DNA from: Chryseobacterium hagamense
Lineage (GTDB): Bacteria > Bacteroidota > Bacteroidia > Flavobacteriales > Weeksellaceae
Assembly (NCBI RefSeq): GCF_007991455.1
Contig: NZ_BJYJ01000021.1
Span: forward strand, 1-64,000
Direction: 5' to 3'
Length of the DNA stretch: 64,000 bases
The notes under the pieces: generated by a model
The model's input: the letters and a program-made list of their open reading frames with translations, nothing else
The model's database searches: none
What the model was told of the DNA's origin: nothing
Shown here: piece by piece, positions 8,932 to 16,373 of the stretch
How positions within the stretch are numbered: the first letter of the stretch is position 1
How the letters are laid out: each line of letters begins with the position of its first letter
Translations under genes and position numbers: made by a program

Positions 8932-9660
8932 ATGAATGATTTGATCGACGGACTGCAGTTAAAAATCGAAAGACTTGAAAATGAAATCAATTTCAGGAAC
9001 GGACTGATCTCAATGTTGTCTCATGACTCAAAAGAACTTTTCGGAAATTTTCTATGGCTTATTGAAGCGCTGGAAGAAAAGACCATAACTGAAGAAGATT
9101 TTTTTAAGTTATTGCCGCAGGTGAAAAGCGATGCCCGGAAGAATCTGCAGACGGTTCAGGACAGCACTGCCTGGCTGAAAACACAATACGGGGAATTTAA
9201 AATTAAGCCCGTTACAATCATGGTAACGGATCTTTTTCAGTACCTGAAAGAAAAATACGCTGCCAGATTACAGGAAAAGAACATTAATTTTTATTTTAAA
9301 GGAGACCACAATGCCGTCCTTACCAACGACCGCCTGTTGCTGGAATATGTTTTGGATAAAATTTTAAACAATGCGGTAAAATTTTCCTCGCCGGGGCAGG
9401 ATATTTATTTACAAGCGGTTACGGAAGACGACCGGATGGTGATTTCTGTAACTGATTCCGGAACGGGAATGAATGAAAAGTATTTATCCGGGATCTATAC
9501 TTATGATAACCCCGTATTCCTCGGAACTTCGGGCGAAAAAGGTGCCGGATTAAGTTTGAAAATTGTAAAAAATTTTATATCCTTGATGCGCGGAAACATT
9601 ACCATTATTTCGTCTGAAAATAACGGAACAACAGTTTCCCTTTTTTTACCTAAACTTTAA
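8932..9660 (+). CDS. Small cytoplasmic histidine kinase
   Basis: The 242-residue protein starts at the ATG at 8932; an upstream TTG at 8917 is possible but less likely. A short coiled N-terminus leads into a dimerisation helix with His31 (LSHDSKELFG). A HATPase_c domain follows, with NNAVKFS, DSGTGM and GEKGAGLSLKIV boxes. No sensory or membrane domain is present, so it probably relays a signal from a partner such as the hybrid kinase upstream. It ends 3 bases before the response regulator, a typical kinase-regulator pair. A 74-base AT-rich gap separates it from the hybrid kinase. Confidence 0.8.
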   Translation: MNDLIDGLQLKIERLENEINFRNGLISMLSHDSKELFGNFLWLIEALEEKTITEEDFFKLLPQVKSDARKNLQTVQDSTAWLKTQYGEFKIKPVTIMVTDLFQYLKEKYAARLQEKNINFYFKGDHNAVLTNDRLLLEYVLDKILNNAVKFSSPGQDIYLQAVTEDDRMVISVTDSGTGMNEKYLSGIYTYDNPVFLGTSGEKGAGLSLKIVKNFISLMRGNITIISSENNGTTVSLFLPKL

Positions 9661-9663
9661 TCA

Positions 9664-10311
9664 ATGAAGGATTTGAAATTAAATATCCGTATTGTTGTAG
9701 CAGATGATCATGGTATTGTCCGGATGGGTCTGATACAAACGATAAGACGGCTCATGCCCGATGCCCTGATTTCAGAAGTAGAAGATTATAAATCCCTGTA
9801 CAAACTGATTCTGAATGAGGAACTGGATCTGGCTATTATGGACGTTAATATGCCAAACGGTACGGTTCAGGAAGCAATAGATTATATAAAGATCCGCCAG
9901 CCTGAATTAAAAATTCTGATCTTTTCTTCACAGGATGAAGAACTGTACGGGATGCGTTACCTGAAAATGGGTGCCGGCGGCTATCTAAGCAAGCAAAGTT
10001 CTACTGAAGTCATTGAGGCGGCTTTAACGGCAATGCTCACTAAAGGCCGCTACGTAAGTGAACAGGTTAAAGAAGCGATTCTTTTAGAATCCTTAACCGG
10101 TACGGCAAAAACGTCCCCCTTCGAAGCGCTTTCCGACCGCGAACTGCAAATTGCCAACAAGCTTGCAGAAGGCCTTCCCCTCAAAGAAATTTCCAATCAG
10201 CTGAACCTCCATTCATCAACGATCAGCACCTATAAAAACAGGCTTTTTGAGAAACTGAAAATACGGTCTATCCCGGAACTGGTGGAAATTCTCAGGATGT
10301 ATAATCAGTAA
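9664..10311 (+). CDS. LuxR/NarL-type response regulator
   Basis: The 215-residue protein has an N-terminal receiver domain with acidic pocket ADDH (residues 14-17) and phospho-acceptor Asp60 in MDVNMPNG. A C-terminal LuxR-type helix-turn-helix covers about residues 150-212 (LSDRELQIANKLAEG, then ISNQLNLHSSTISTYKNRL). It is the last gene of the pilus operon. NarL-type regulators bind short inverted half-sites, so the ACTACA boxes before pilin copies 2 and 3 are natural candidates for its targets; that link is inference. Confidence 0.85.
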   Translation: MKDLKLNIRIVVADDHGIVRMGLIQTIRRLMPDALISEVEDYKSLYKLILNEELDLAIMDVNMPNGTVQEAIDYIKIRQPELKILIFSSQDEELYGMRYLKMGAGGYLSKQSSTEVIEAALTAMLTKGRYVSEQVKEAILLESLTGTAKTSPFEALSDRELQIANKLAEGLPLKEISNQLNLHSSTISTYKNRLFEKLKIRSIPELVEILRMYNQ

Positions 10312-10586
10312 GCTATTCTCAGAAGAGACCGTCTGCTTTCCGTGTCCTGTTGTTCATCCAACCCTCATCGTTGCTTGCTGAGGGCCATGCCTGTCATCCC
10401 GGTAAATAAGAATCAGTCATATATCCTCATTCGGATCCTTCGCTTATTTACTTCAATACTCCTGGAAGCAAATAAGTTTTAAAATAAAATTCCGGAAGTA
10501 ATTCAGATGTTTTTTTCTTTGGTTATTCCTGCTCCATCATCAGCATATTGTACAATTTCACTTACAGGACCACCATTTTTCAGTTT
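10312..10586. other. Convergent intergenic space
   Basis: No gene was seen between the response regulator and the leftward lipoprotein gene. A 9-base inverted repeat, GTAAATAAG (10402-10410) with CTTATTTAC (10443-10451), may form a long-loop hairpin, but there is no T run. Confidence 0.4.
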
Positions 10587-11021
10587 CTATTCAATTTTAT
10601 AGATATAATTGTATTTTATTTTTTGAGCTTTATGATACAATTGTTCAATGGAATATTGTTTATCATTAATTTCAATACTTTTCACATTGGATTTCCAATC
10701 GAAATGATCTGATTTTTCAATCTTTAACATGGCATGGGCAGGAATGTCAATCGTAATACGGTCATTAACAATTGTTTTTTCCAGCGTTATTAATCTTTTG
10801 CTTTTCGAGAATTCTTTTGGTGTTGATATCCGGTTTTCATATTTAAAGTCTAAATGTACATCATAAACAGTATCCGGATCCGCTGATTTATTTTTTCTGA
10901 AATTAATCGTTACCGTTTGTTTTGAAGAGGTAAGGTTCTGAATAAAGAATTCCGTCGAAACTGAGCAGCTGACCAGTACCAAAAGCGTCATAAAAACCAA
11001 ACATATTCTGATTTGCCTCAT
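10587..11021 (-). CDS. Small lipoprotein of unknown function
   Basis: The 144-residue product has a signal sequence ending in the lipobox LVSC (Cys20), so it is likely anchored to a membrane. The rest is Lys- and Ile-rich with alternating strand patterns and no recognised motif. It is the gene furthest downstream of the leftward pilin operon, separated from the small gene at 11301-11615 by about 280 bases with its own -7 box. I do not recognise a family. Confidence 0.6.
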   Translation of the reverse strand: MRQIRICLVFMTLLVLVSCSVSTEFFIQNLTSSKQTVTINFRKNKSADPDTVYDVHLDFKYENRISTPKEFSKSKRLITLEKTIVNDRITIDIPAHAMLKIEKSDHFDWKSNVKSIEINDKQYSIEQLYHKAQKIKYNYIYKIE

Positions 11022-11075
11022 GAGAATATAGCTTTAGTGAAAATACCTGTGACTTTCATATAAGGGTCTAAATTA

Positions 11076-11083
11076 CAAATTTA
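11076..11083 (-). promoter_or_regulatory. -7 box of the lipoprotein gene
   Basis: CAAATTTA, read as TAAATTTG on the minus strand, fits TAnnTTTG and lies about 55 bases before the start at 11021. Confidence 0.45.
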
Positions 11084-11190
11084 TTCTCTATAAATGCATA
11101 TAATTTCAGCCATCCTGTAAATCCGTAAAAACAGGATGATGATAGAACTGTGATTTAAATCCGCATTATTTCAAATCGTTACACAATTAA

Positions 11191-11221
11191 AACAGGTTGA
11201 AGAATAAATCTCCAACCTGTT
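11191..11221 (-). terminator. Terminator after the small BamE-like gene
   Basis: AACAGGTTG (11191-11199) pairs with CAACCTGTT (11213-11221). On the minus strand the stem is followed by TTTTAATT, about 80 bases past the stop at 11301. Confidence 0.6.
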
Positions 11222-11300
11222 AAATCCTCCGGTTGATCTGACCGTTCTTTGCCACTTTGCCCGGCAGCCCGGATACTCTCCAGCTTAAACTTTATTTTTT

Positions 11301-11615
11301 TTAAAAATATGATCTGTATTCTTTCACTTTATATTTATACCGTATTGCTGCAAGCTGCTCATCTTCAAAATAAAAAACCAAAAAATATTTTTTATTAGGG
11401 GTAGTCTTTATGGGTAGTTTCCATTTATCGGTATAAGTGTCACACAGCTTTTCCTCTCCGAATAATTCCTTTACTTCTATCTTGGTTTTCCCACAAATTG
11501 TATGGTCATGAAGCACTTTTGTTATCGGCACTTTTTTATTCCTTATCCATACATTTTGAAGCTGATTACCGGGATACTTAAGAAATTTCTGAAAAATAAT
11601 GTTGATCATAAGCAT
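11301..11615 (-). CDS. Small BamE/SmpA-like protein, paralogue of 535-843
   Basis: The 104-residue product shares the G-K-T-K, KELFGEE, YTDKW, P-I-K, Y-F-E-D-E and I-R-Y-K-Y-K order with the protein at 535-843. A weakly hydrophobic N-terminus is present but no lipobox. It follows the 176-residue exported protein by 78 bases on the same strand, so it is likely the last gene of the operon headed by pilin copy 3. The two paralogues, each downstream of a pilin copy, suggest the pilin cassette was duplicated with this gene. Function unknown. Confidence 0.6.
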   Translation of the reverse strand: MLMINIIFQKFLKYPGNQLQNVWIRNKKVPITKVLHDHTICGKTKIEVKELFGEEKLCDTYTDKWKLPIKTTPNKKYFLVFYFEDEQLAAIRYKYKVKEYRSYF

Positions 11616-11693
11616 GAGATAAAAATTAGAAGTTCTGTTTCTGCTTCGTAAGATCCTTTATCCAAAAGGAATAAAGAATCAACGGTTTTTAAT

Positions 11694-12224
11694 TTATTTC
11701 CAAAATGTCCAAACTTTACCGTTAAAGACAGCCAGCTGCTTATTAACCGTATCATACACCATCATTCCTGCAGAAGGATTAATAATGTTCAGATGCGGAC
11801 TCGCTGCTTTGGGTAATACCATGGCTTTATCGTTGGCTTCAAGTACCAGAATTCCCGGAGTCGACGTAAGTGGTCCGATAGCCATTTTAGCATTTATATT
11901 TTCTGTCGCGGCGTTCTGAATTAAAGTGCCGTCTATATTGGTTAACGGGTCTACAGTAGTCCCGCTTGTATCCACAGAAAGATCTTTCCAGGCAGAAGCA
12001 TATTTTATTTTCACTTTTTTATCGGTAAGATCGTAAATCATTGTTCCGTTTACTGCACCGGTTGCTGCAGCCGCAGATGTTACCCACGGTAAAATCATAC
12101 CCCGATTTGCTGTCCCGAATTCCAGGGAAACGGCCGGTGATGACAGTGTTGTTTTTCCGATAGCAACCTGGGCTGAAATCATTCCTGAAAGAACAGTGAA
12201 CGATATGATGAATATATTTTTCAT
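11694..12224 (-). CDS. Exported protein with C-terminal GMMVYDT motif
   Basis: The 176-residue product has a signal peptide (cleavage near ISAQ, residue 19). Two copies of a short pattern are visible: RGMILPWV...GTMIYDLTDKKVKIK near the N-terminus, and KAMVLPKA...GMMVYDTVNKQLAVFNGKVW at the end. The same GMMVYNTT...W pattern ends the 857-residue protein encoded 24 bases upstream. This domain is frequent at the ends of exported Flavobacteriia proteins, but I know of no assigned function. It is the third gene of the leftward pilin operon. Confidence 0.65.
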   Translation of the reverse strand: MKNIFIISFTVLSGMISAQVAIGKTTLSSPAVSLEFGTANRGMILPWVTSAAAATGAVNGTMIYDLTDKKVKIKYASAWKDLSVDTSGTTVDPLTNIDGTLIQNAATENINAKMAIGPLTSTPGILVLEANDKAMVLPKAASPHLNIINPSAGMMVYDTVNKQLAVFNGKVWTFWK

Positions 12225-12248
12225 TTTTATTAAACGTTGGATTATGAA

Positions 12249-14822
12249 TTAGTTCGTAGGGCAACTTTGTGTATTAAGACATGACCAACCGGCAGGCGTA
12301 CCTGTCGTATTAACCTGTAAACAGTCTAAGGTCGTATTGTATACCATCATACCTTCAACCAGGTTCACTGCAGGAATCGCTGAGATTTGCGCTGTAGTCA
12401 GCCTGTTGATGACAAATCCTTTGGTCTTGGATTCCAGTGCGGTCCATGCACCATTTCTAACCATCGGCCAGTTCGCATTATTTGCACCTGCTCTTCCGAG
12501 GGAAGTAATTCCCTGCAAGGTACCAAGAACTGCTCCACCGGTAGTAACAACCGGCTTATAACAATAGCATGCTGATACGGAAGCATTTTGAGAATCACCA
12601 ATGCCCTGTCCCTGGGTTCCTGATGTATCGGCAAGACCTCCTGCATTTACCTGGACGGGAACACCATTTATATTTACACAATTTGCAGCATTACACAGGT
12701 TTTGATTGGCAGCTGAAGAACCCGTTCCTGTACTAAGACCCGGATGCGCACTGACCAGCATGCTGTAGGCAACATTTTCATCTCCTTCCATGGCATCAAG
12801 ACAACCGTCGTTATCGGAATCCAGATCCAGGCTGTTTATGATTCCGTCACCATCCGTATCCGCTGTACAGTTGGCGTTGTATACTCCGAAAATAATTCCG
12901 TGCGGGTCATTATTTCCGGTCAGGGTCATGGTTAATGAAGCAACATCCGCAGGCACAAGAAAAAAGGTATACCCCTGCGGCGTACTGAAAGGTGTATTGG
13001 TCGTAAAGGTCGTTCCGCTTACGCCAGGCGTAGTGGAAACAACACCGTCTAATAAGGAATACACTCCGGTATTGAAGACATTGGCATTGGCCGCGACGGT
13101 CAAGGGAACGGAAAATGTATTGGTAACGGAAGTGTTCTCTCCTCCCAATCCGGCGATACCTATAATAAACTGATACCTATTATTATTTGAGCTTAAAAAA
13201 TTAGCGGATACTCCAAAATTAATGTTTAAGGTTCTCGGAACGGTGCCTACAAGGTCCAGATAAGTCGTGGAAAAAGAAGCCGTTTGGGCGCCGTTTACCG
13301 AAATAGCCGTAGAGGCAACCGGCGGCGTATATACTCCCCATCCGTTTCCGGTTCCTGAGGTTTTGGTAACGGTCACCCCACCTCCGGGTAATGCGGCTCC
13401 GCCCGGCGGGACAAGCGGGACAACAGCTGTATTGGTATTTGATAAGCTGGTAGCGGTAGCCGATGATACGGAGGCCATCGTTACCGTAGCGGCGCATCCT
13501 TCCGCGCTGTCCGGAATTCCATCATTATCGTCATCAAGATCTGCACTGTCCAGGATGCCGTCCCCGTCAGAGTCCGCATCGATAAAAGCTTTATAGGTAC
13601 AGCTGGTCGTACTTCCGTTCAGGTCTACGGTTAAGGTCCTGTATCCTCCCTGCCCCGTTCCGTTATATGTTAAGGGTACGTCAATAAAGGCGGTATTGCC
13701 AGTGATCGCAGCAGAATATGCAGGATTGGTAAAATCCGCACCGGTTACGTTAATCGTGTAGGTACCGGGAGTGTATACATTGGAAACGGGAATACGAAGC
13801 GTTCTCTGGGAAGAAGTCCCTGATACGTAAGGTGCCGTCCCCTGAAGCGCCATAGCTCCGCAGGTAAAAACGAAAGGCTGGAAATAGTCGACCGACGCCA
13901 AATCGATGTTAGACGAACTTAAGTTGGCCACATTATATTGGGTGAGGTACTCCGAAACACCTGTGTTTATATTGATCCTGTAAATTACTACATTATCATT
14001 GCCATTTCCGGAACTTAAAAACACATATCCGTTCAGATAAGCGGTTCCGCGGACATTTCCTGCATCCGTGGCTGTACTGACGTTGGCATCTGCATTTCTT
14101 ACCCCTACAGGTCCTGAAACGGCTGCAATCTGAGTTGCGGTTGCTGTAGTGGCGCCGGTAATGGCGATACGATATAAATATCTGGTGTAAGTAGTTCCGG
14201 AAAGATTCTGCAGAAGCGTATATACGTTGTTCTGATAATCATAAAAGGTGTCACTGGCAAAGATTGTGGAAGACGAAGCGTTCCATATGGCATCGCCGGT
14301 AATGGTCATTGGGGTGGCTGAAACGGTGGGATAAAGCCTGTAAAGGTTTTTACCGTTAAATCCGAAAGACTGTCCGAAATAGGGTCCGATCACATTATTT
14401 GTACCGATTCCTCCAATTCCGACAGGCAATGTCAGGCCGGTTGATACTCCGTTCTTTAACAGCGGGCTGCTGGCCGCAGTATTGGAATTCAGGAAAACCA
14501 GCGGGCGATTGGCTTGTGTATCATCATAACCGACAGCCAGATTACTGACTGATGCACCATTATTACCGGCATAATAAGCGGGGGCCGTAATGCCTGCAGG
14601 CAAAGCGGCAGCAACCGTAGAAGGCGTTGTACCGGTAATATCATAGACAAAACCTGTTCCTGCAGAGGATAAATAAAGCTTACCGGAGCTTTGGGAAAAG
14701 ACTGAATTATTTGCAGTACAGACAAACAAAACCGTAAGTAAAACATTGAAAGGTGTGATTCCAATTCTGCAATTTCTAAAAAACAGGATGATTAAATCCA
14801 CCGGATGAATAAAGTTCTTCAT
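12249..14822 (-). CDS. Large exported protein with thrombospondin type 3 repeats
   Basis: The 857-residue protein starts with an unusually long signal region (about 44 residues, cleavage near VFSQ). The first 400 residues are Thr/Ser/Asn/Gly-rich and propeller-like. Two calcium-binding TSP3-type repeats lie at about residues 412-441 (DADSDGDGILDS...DDDNDGIPDS) and 652-678 (DTDGDGIINS...DSDNDG). The C-terminus has a GMMVYNTTLDCLQV motif shared with the 176-residue protein downstream. No type IX sorting domain is visible. It starts 19 bases after the stop of pilin copy 3, so they are co-transcribed. A surface adhesin or matrix protein is plausible; the partner is unknown. Confidence 0.7.
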   Translation of the reverse strand: MKNFIHPVDLIILFFRNCRIGITPFNVLLTVLFVCTANNSVFSQSSGKLYLSSAGTGFVYDITGTTPSTVAAALPAGITAPAYYAGNNGASVSNLAVGYDDTQANRPLVFLNSNTAASSPLLKNGVSTGLTLPVGIGGIGTNNVIGPYFGQSFGFNGKNLYRLYPTVSATPMTITGDAIWNASSSTIFASDTFYDYQNNVYTLLQNLSGTTYTRYLYRIAITGATTATATQIAAVSGPVGVRNADANVSTATDAGNVRGTAYLNGYVFLSSGNGNDNVVIYRININTGVSEYLTQYNVANLSSSNIDLASVDYFQPFVFTCGAMALQGTAPYVSGTSSQRTLRIPVSNVYTPGTYTINVTGADFTNPAYSAAITGNTAFIDVPLTYNGTGQGGYRTLTVDLNGSTTSCTYKAFIDADSDGDGILDSADLDDDNDGIPDSAEGCAATVTMASVSSATATSLSNTNTAVVPLVPPGGAALPGGGVTVTKTSGTGNGWGVYTPPVASTAISVNGAQTASFSTTYLDLVGTVPRTLNINFGVSANFLSSNNNRYQFIIGIAGLGGENTSVTNTFSVPLTVAANANVFNTGVYSLLDGVVSTTPGVSGTTFTTNTPFSTPQGYTFFLVPADVASLTMTLTGNNDPHGIIFGVYNANCTADTDGDGIINSLDLDSDNDGCLDAMEGDENVAYSMLVSAHPGLSTGTGSSAANQNLCNAANCVNINGVPVQVNAGGLADTSGTQGQGIGDSQNASVSACYCYKPVVTTGGAVLGTLQGITSLGRAGANNANWPMVRNGAWTALESKTKGFVINRLTTAQISAIPAVNLVEGMMVYNTTLDCLQVNTTGTPAGWSCLNTQSCPTN

Positions 14823-14841
14823 AATACAGATACTATTTTTA

Positions 14842-15387
14842 CTATAAAGCCGTCGCAGTATACGTGACTGTCTGCGTATATGTTCCGGCCGGTTTACCTA
14901 AAATATCGGAAGATGACGATTTTGCTGCAGGGATGGTGTAGTCCAGGTTCAGGGTCAGTGCGCTTCCCAGCGGAGCGTTGGTTACCAGAGTCTGGTCCGT
15001 TGCCGATAAAACAACTGCGCTTTTCGTTCCTCCCATTGTCCCGGAAGCGGCCGCTGCCTTGATGGTCAGTACATTGACAGGGATTAAGTTGGTTCCGTTC
15101 ATGAAATTGGCGCCCCCTGCTTTCACTTTCACATTGAAGTTCTTCGTTGAAGTCACTTTCAGAGAGTTGGCTTTGGTAACGGTCTGGTCCGAGTTGTAGT
15201 CTGCTGCCGTAGCGTAGTTGAAGTCAACCGTGTTCCCGATGGCCGTGCTTCCCGCATCGATCGAGATCACATCGTTCAGGGTGATGTTTACCGTTGTGGT
15301 GGCAGTCGTATTCTGAGCCTGGGCATTGTTGGTTCCTAGGATGAATACTCCGATGGTTAAGGCTGCGATGGCGATTTGTCTGCTCAT
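14842..15387 (-). CDS. Pilin-like exported protein, copy 3
   Basis: The 181-residue product has the same signal peptide type and mature fold as copy 2. Differences are few: several in and near the signal peptide (for example Thr2 to Ser, and a TTTVN stretch in place of TTTAK) and NGTNL in place of NGVNL. The DNA differs more than the protein, mostly by silent changes. It heads the leftward operon with the 857- and 176-residue proteins instead of chaperone and usher genes. It may be an alternative subunit that uses the assembly proteins of the copy 2 operon. Confidence 0.75.
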   Translation of the reverse strand: MSRQIAIAALTIGVFILGTNNAQAQNTTATTTVNITLNDVISIDAGSTAIGNTVDFNYATAADYNSDQTVTKANSLKVTSTKNFNVKVKAGGANFMNGTNLIPVNVLTIKAAAASGTMGGTKSAVVLSATDQTLVTNAPLGSALTLNLDYTIPAAKSSSSDILGKPAGTYTQTVTYTATAL

Positions 15388-15439
15388 GATCGTATTATTT
15401 TATTTTTTATTCTTGATTAATTGTCCTCTTTTGACATTA

Positions 15440-15447
15440 CAAATCTA
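15440..15447 (-). promoter_or_regulatory. -7 box of pilin copy 3 operon
   Basis: CAAATCTA reads TAGATTTG on the minus strand, identical to the box before copy 2, and lies 53 bases from the start codon. Confidence 0.65.
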
Positions 15448-15468
15448 CGGCGGCGATAAAAGTTTCCC

Positions 15469-15508
15469 TGTAGTGGAAAATAGAAGCTGGTGTAGTAAAA
15501 TGACTACA
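15469..15508 (-). promoter_or_regulatory. Activator-site cluster before pilin copy 3
   Basis: The palindrome TGTAGT-N6-ACTACA lies at 15491-15508 and a further half-site at 15469-15474, 22 bases closer to the gene. The pattern mirrors 1035-1074 exactly in spacing, while the bases between the boxes differ in places (N6 differs), which argues that the boxes themselves are selected. Confidence 0.6.
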
Positions 15509-15535
15509 GGATGATCCTTCTGGATTAAAAGAAAC

Positions 15536-15561
15536 CCCTCAGCAATTCTTAGTGCTTAGGG
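15536..15561 (-). terminator. Hairpin before pilin copy 3 promoter
   Basis: CCCTCAGC (15536-15543) pairs with GCTTAGGG (15554-15561) with one mismatch. On the minus strand it is followed by GGTTTCTTTT. It corresponds in position to the hairpin at 979-1010, but the stem sequence differs. Confidence 0.45.
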
Positions 15562-15657
15562 ATTATGTAAAATGGTTTTTAATGTTTTTATAACGTGAAT
15601 CCGGCCATATCAATATCATATTCCGATATTTACTTATTCTTATAAATTCCAACAAAA

Positions 15658-15681
15658 AACCCCGTCATTTCTGACGAGGTT
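15658..15681 (-). terminator. Terminator of the ruvX-def-DUF5606 operon
   Basis: AACCCCGTCA (15658-15667) pairs with TGACGAGGTT (15672-15681); on the minus strand it is followed by a run of T, just past the stop at 15707. Confidence 0.75.
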
Positions 15682-15706
15682 TATATTTTGAATTCACATG
15701 AATAAA

Positions 15707-16273
15707 TTATCCCTGTTTTCTGTGGGTGCTTTTCGGAGCGGATTTTGCTGCGGAAGTGGTTTTTACTTTCGGAGCGGCAGGCTTTTCAGCTTTCGGAGCG
15801 GCTTTTTTAGGCGCTTCCTTTTCTGCATTCAGGTCTTCCGTCTGGGCCGGCTCGCCGTCCAAAGTTTCAGGCTCTGATTTTACGAAGCTCTCCGGAGTGA
15901 TGTATCCCGCTTTCTGAAGGATGTTGTACCATTGTGCCAGTTTTTTGATATCGGAAGCATACACCCTGCCCGTATCATAATCCGGAAGAGAGGCCGTCAT
16001 GAATTCTTTCAGTTCGGCATCACTTGCTTTATGAGGAATCGCTTCTTTGTAATTATAGTTTTTAGCAATATTTTCAAAAACTTCGAACAAAGGAACTTCT
16101 TTATCAAAAGTGAACATCGCAATGTTATCCAGTAGGCTTACCTGGCTGGAGTTGCCGATGCTTACTTTTTTCTTGGTCGTCACATCTTCGATAATGAATC
16201 CGTTTTTTAATTGGGAAACCAATTTAAAAAGTCCCGGTTTTCCGGAAATTGAAATTATTTTTTCTAACAGCAT
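15707..16273 (-). CDS. DUF5606-family protein
   Basis: The 188-residue product opens with MLLEKIISISGKPGLFKL and continues with a conserved region to about residue 125, which I recognise as the DUF5606 family of Bacteroidota. The last 55 residues are a low-complexity tail rich in Ala, Pro, Lys and Glu with repeated AAPKAEKP-type units, likely disordered. It is the third gene after ruvX and def, about 100 bases from def. Cytoplasmic; function unknown. Confidence 0.75.
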   Translation of the reverse strand: MLLEKIISISGKPGLFKLVSQLKNGFIIEDVTTKKKVSIGNSSQVSLLDNIAMFTFDKEVPLFEVFENIAKNYNYKEAIPHKASDAELKEFMTASLPDYDTGRVYASDIKKLAQWYNILQKAGYITPESFVKSEPETLDGEPAQTEDLNAEKEAPKKAAPKAEKPAAPKVKTTSAAKSAPKSTHRKQG

Positions 16274-16373
16274 AATTTTTATTTTTTTAATTCTGCGGTC
16301 GGCTCCTGCACTCCGGCGGGCTCGGTGTAAGAACCTTCTGCGTTTTTATTTTTTATTTTATTATTAATTCAGA

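Larger units (their letters stand above)
14842..15508 (-). repeat. Right arm of long inverted repeat (promoter + pilin copy 3)
   Basis: This arm mirrors 1035-1702: the whole pilin gene, the leader, the -7 box and the three ACTACA boxes in the same order and spacing. Weaker similarity reaches about 15566. Recombination between the arms could invert the segment between them. Confidence 0.85.

Noticed and set aside
10402..10451. Long-loop inverted repeat as terminator of the pilus operon
   Set aside because: The loop is over 30 bases and no T run follows; kept only as a remark.
12249..14822. Type IX secretion cargo
   Set aside because: The C-terminus ends in a GMMVYNTT motif and lacks the usual sorting-domain pattern.
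1..15400. Type V (FimA/Mfa1-type) pilus locus
   Set aside because: The pilins lack a lipobox and a long propeptide, and a PapD-like chaperone is present, which does not fit type V assembly.
1035..15508. Site-specific invertible promoter switch
   Set aside because: No recombinase gene is present and the arms are long homologous genes rather than short inverted sites. Only homologous inversion is considered.
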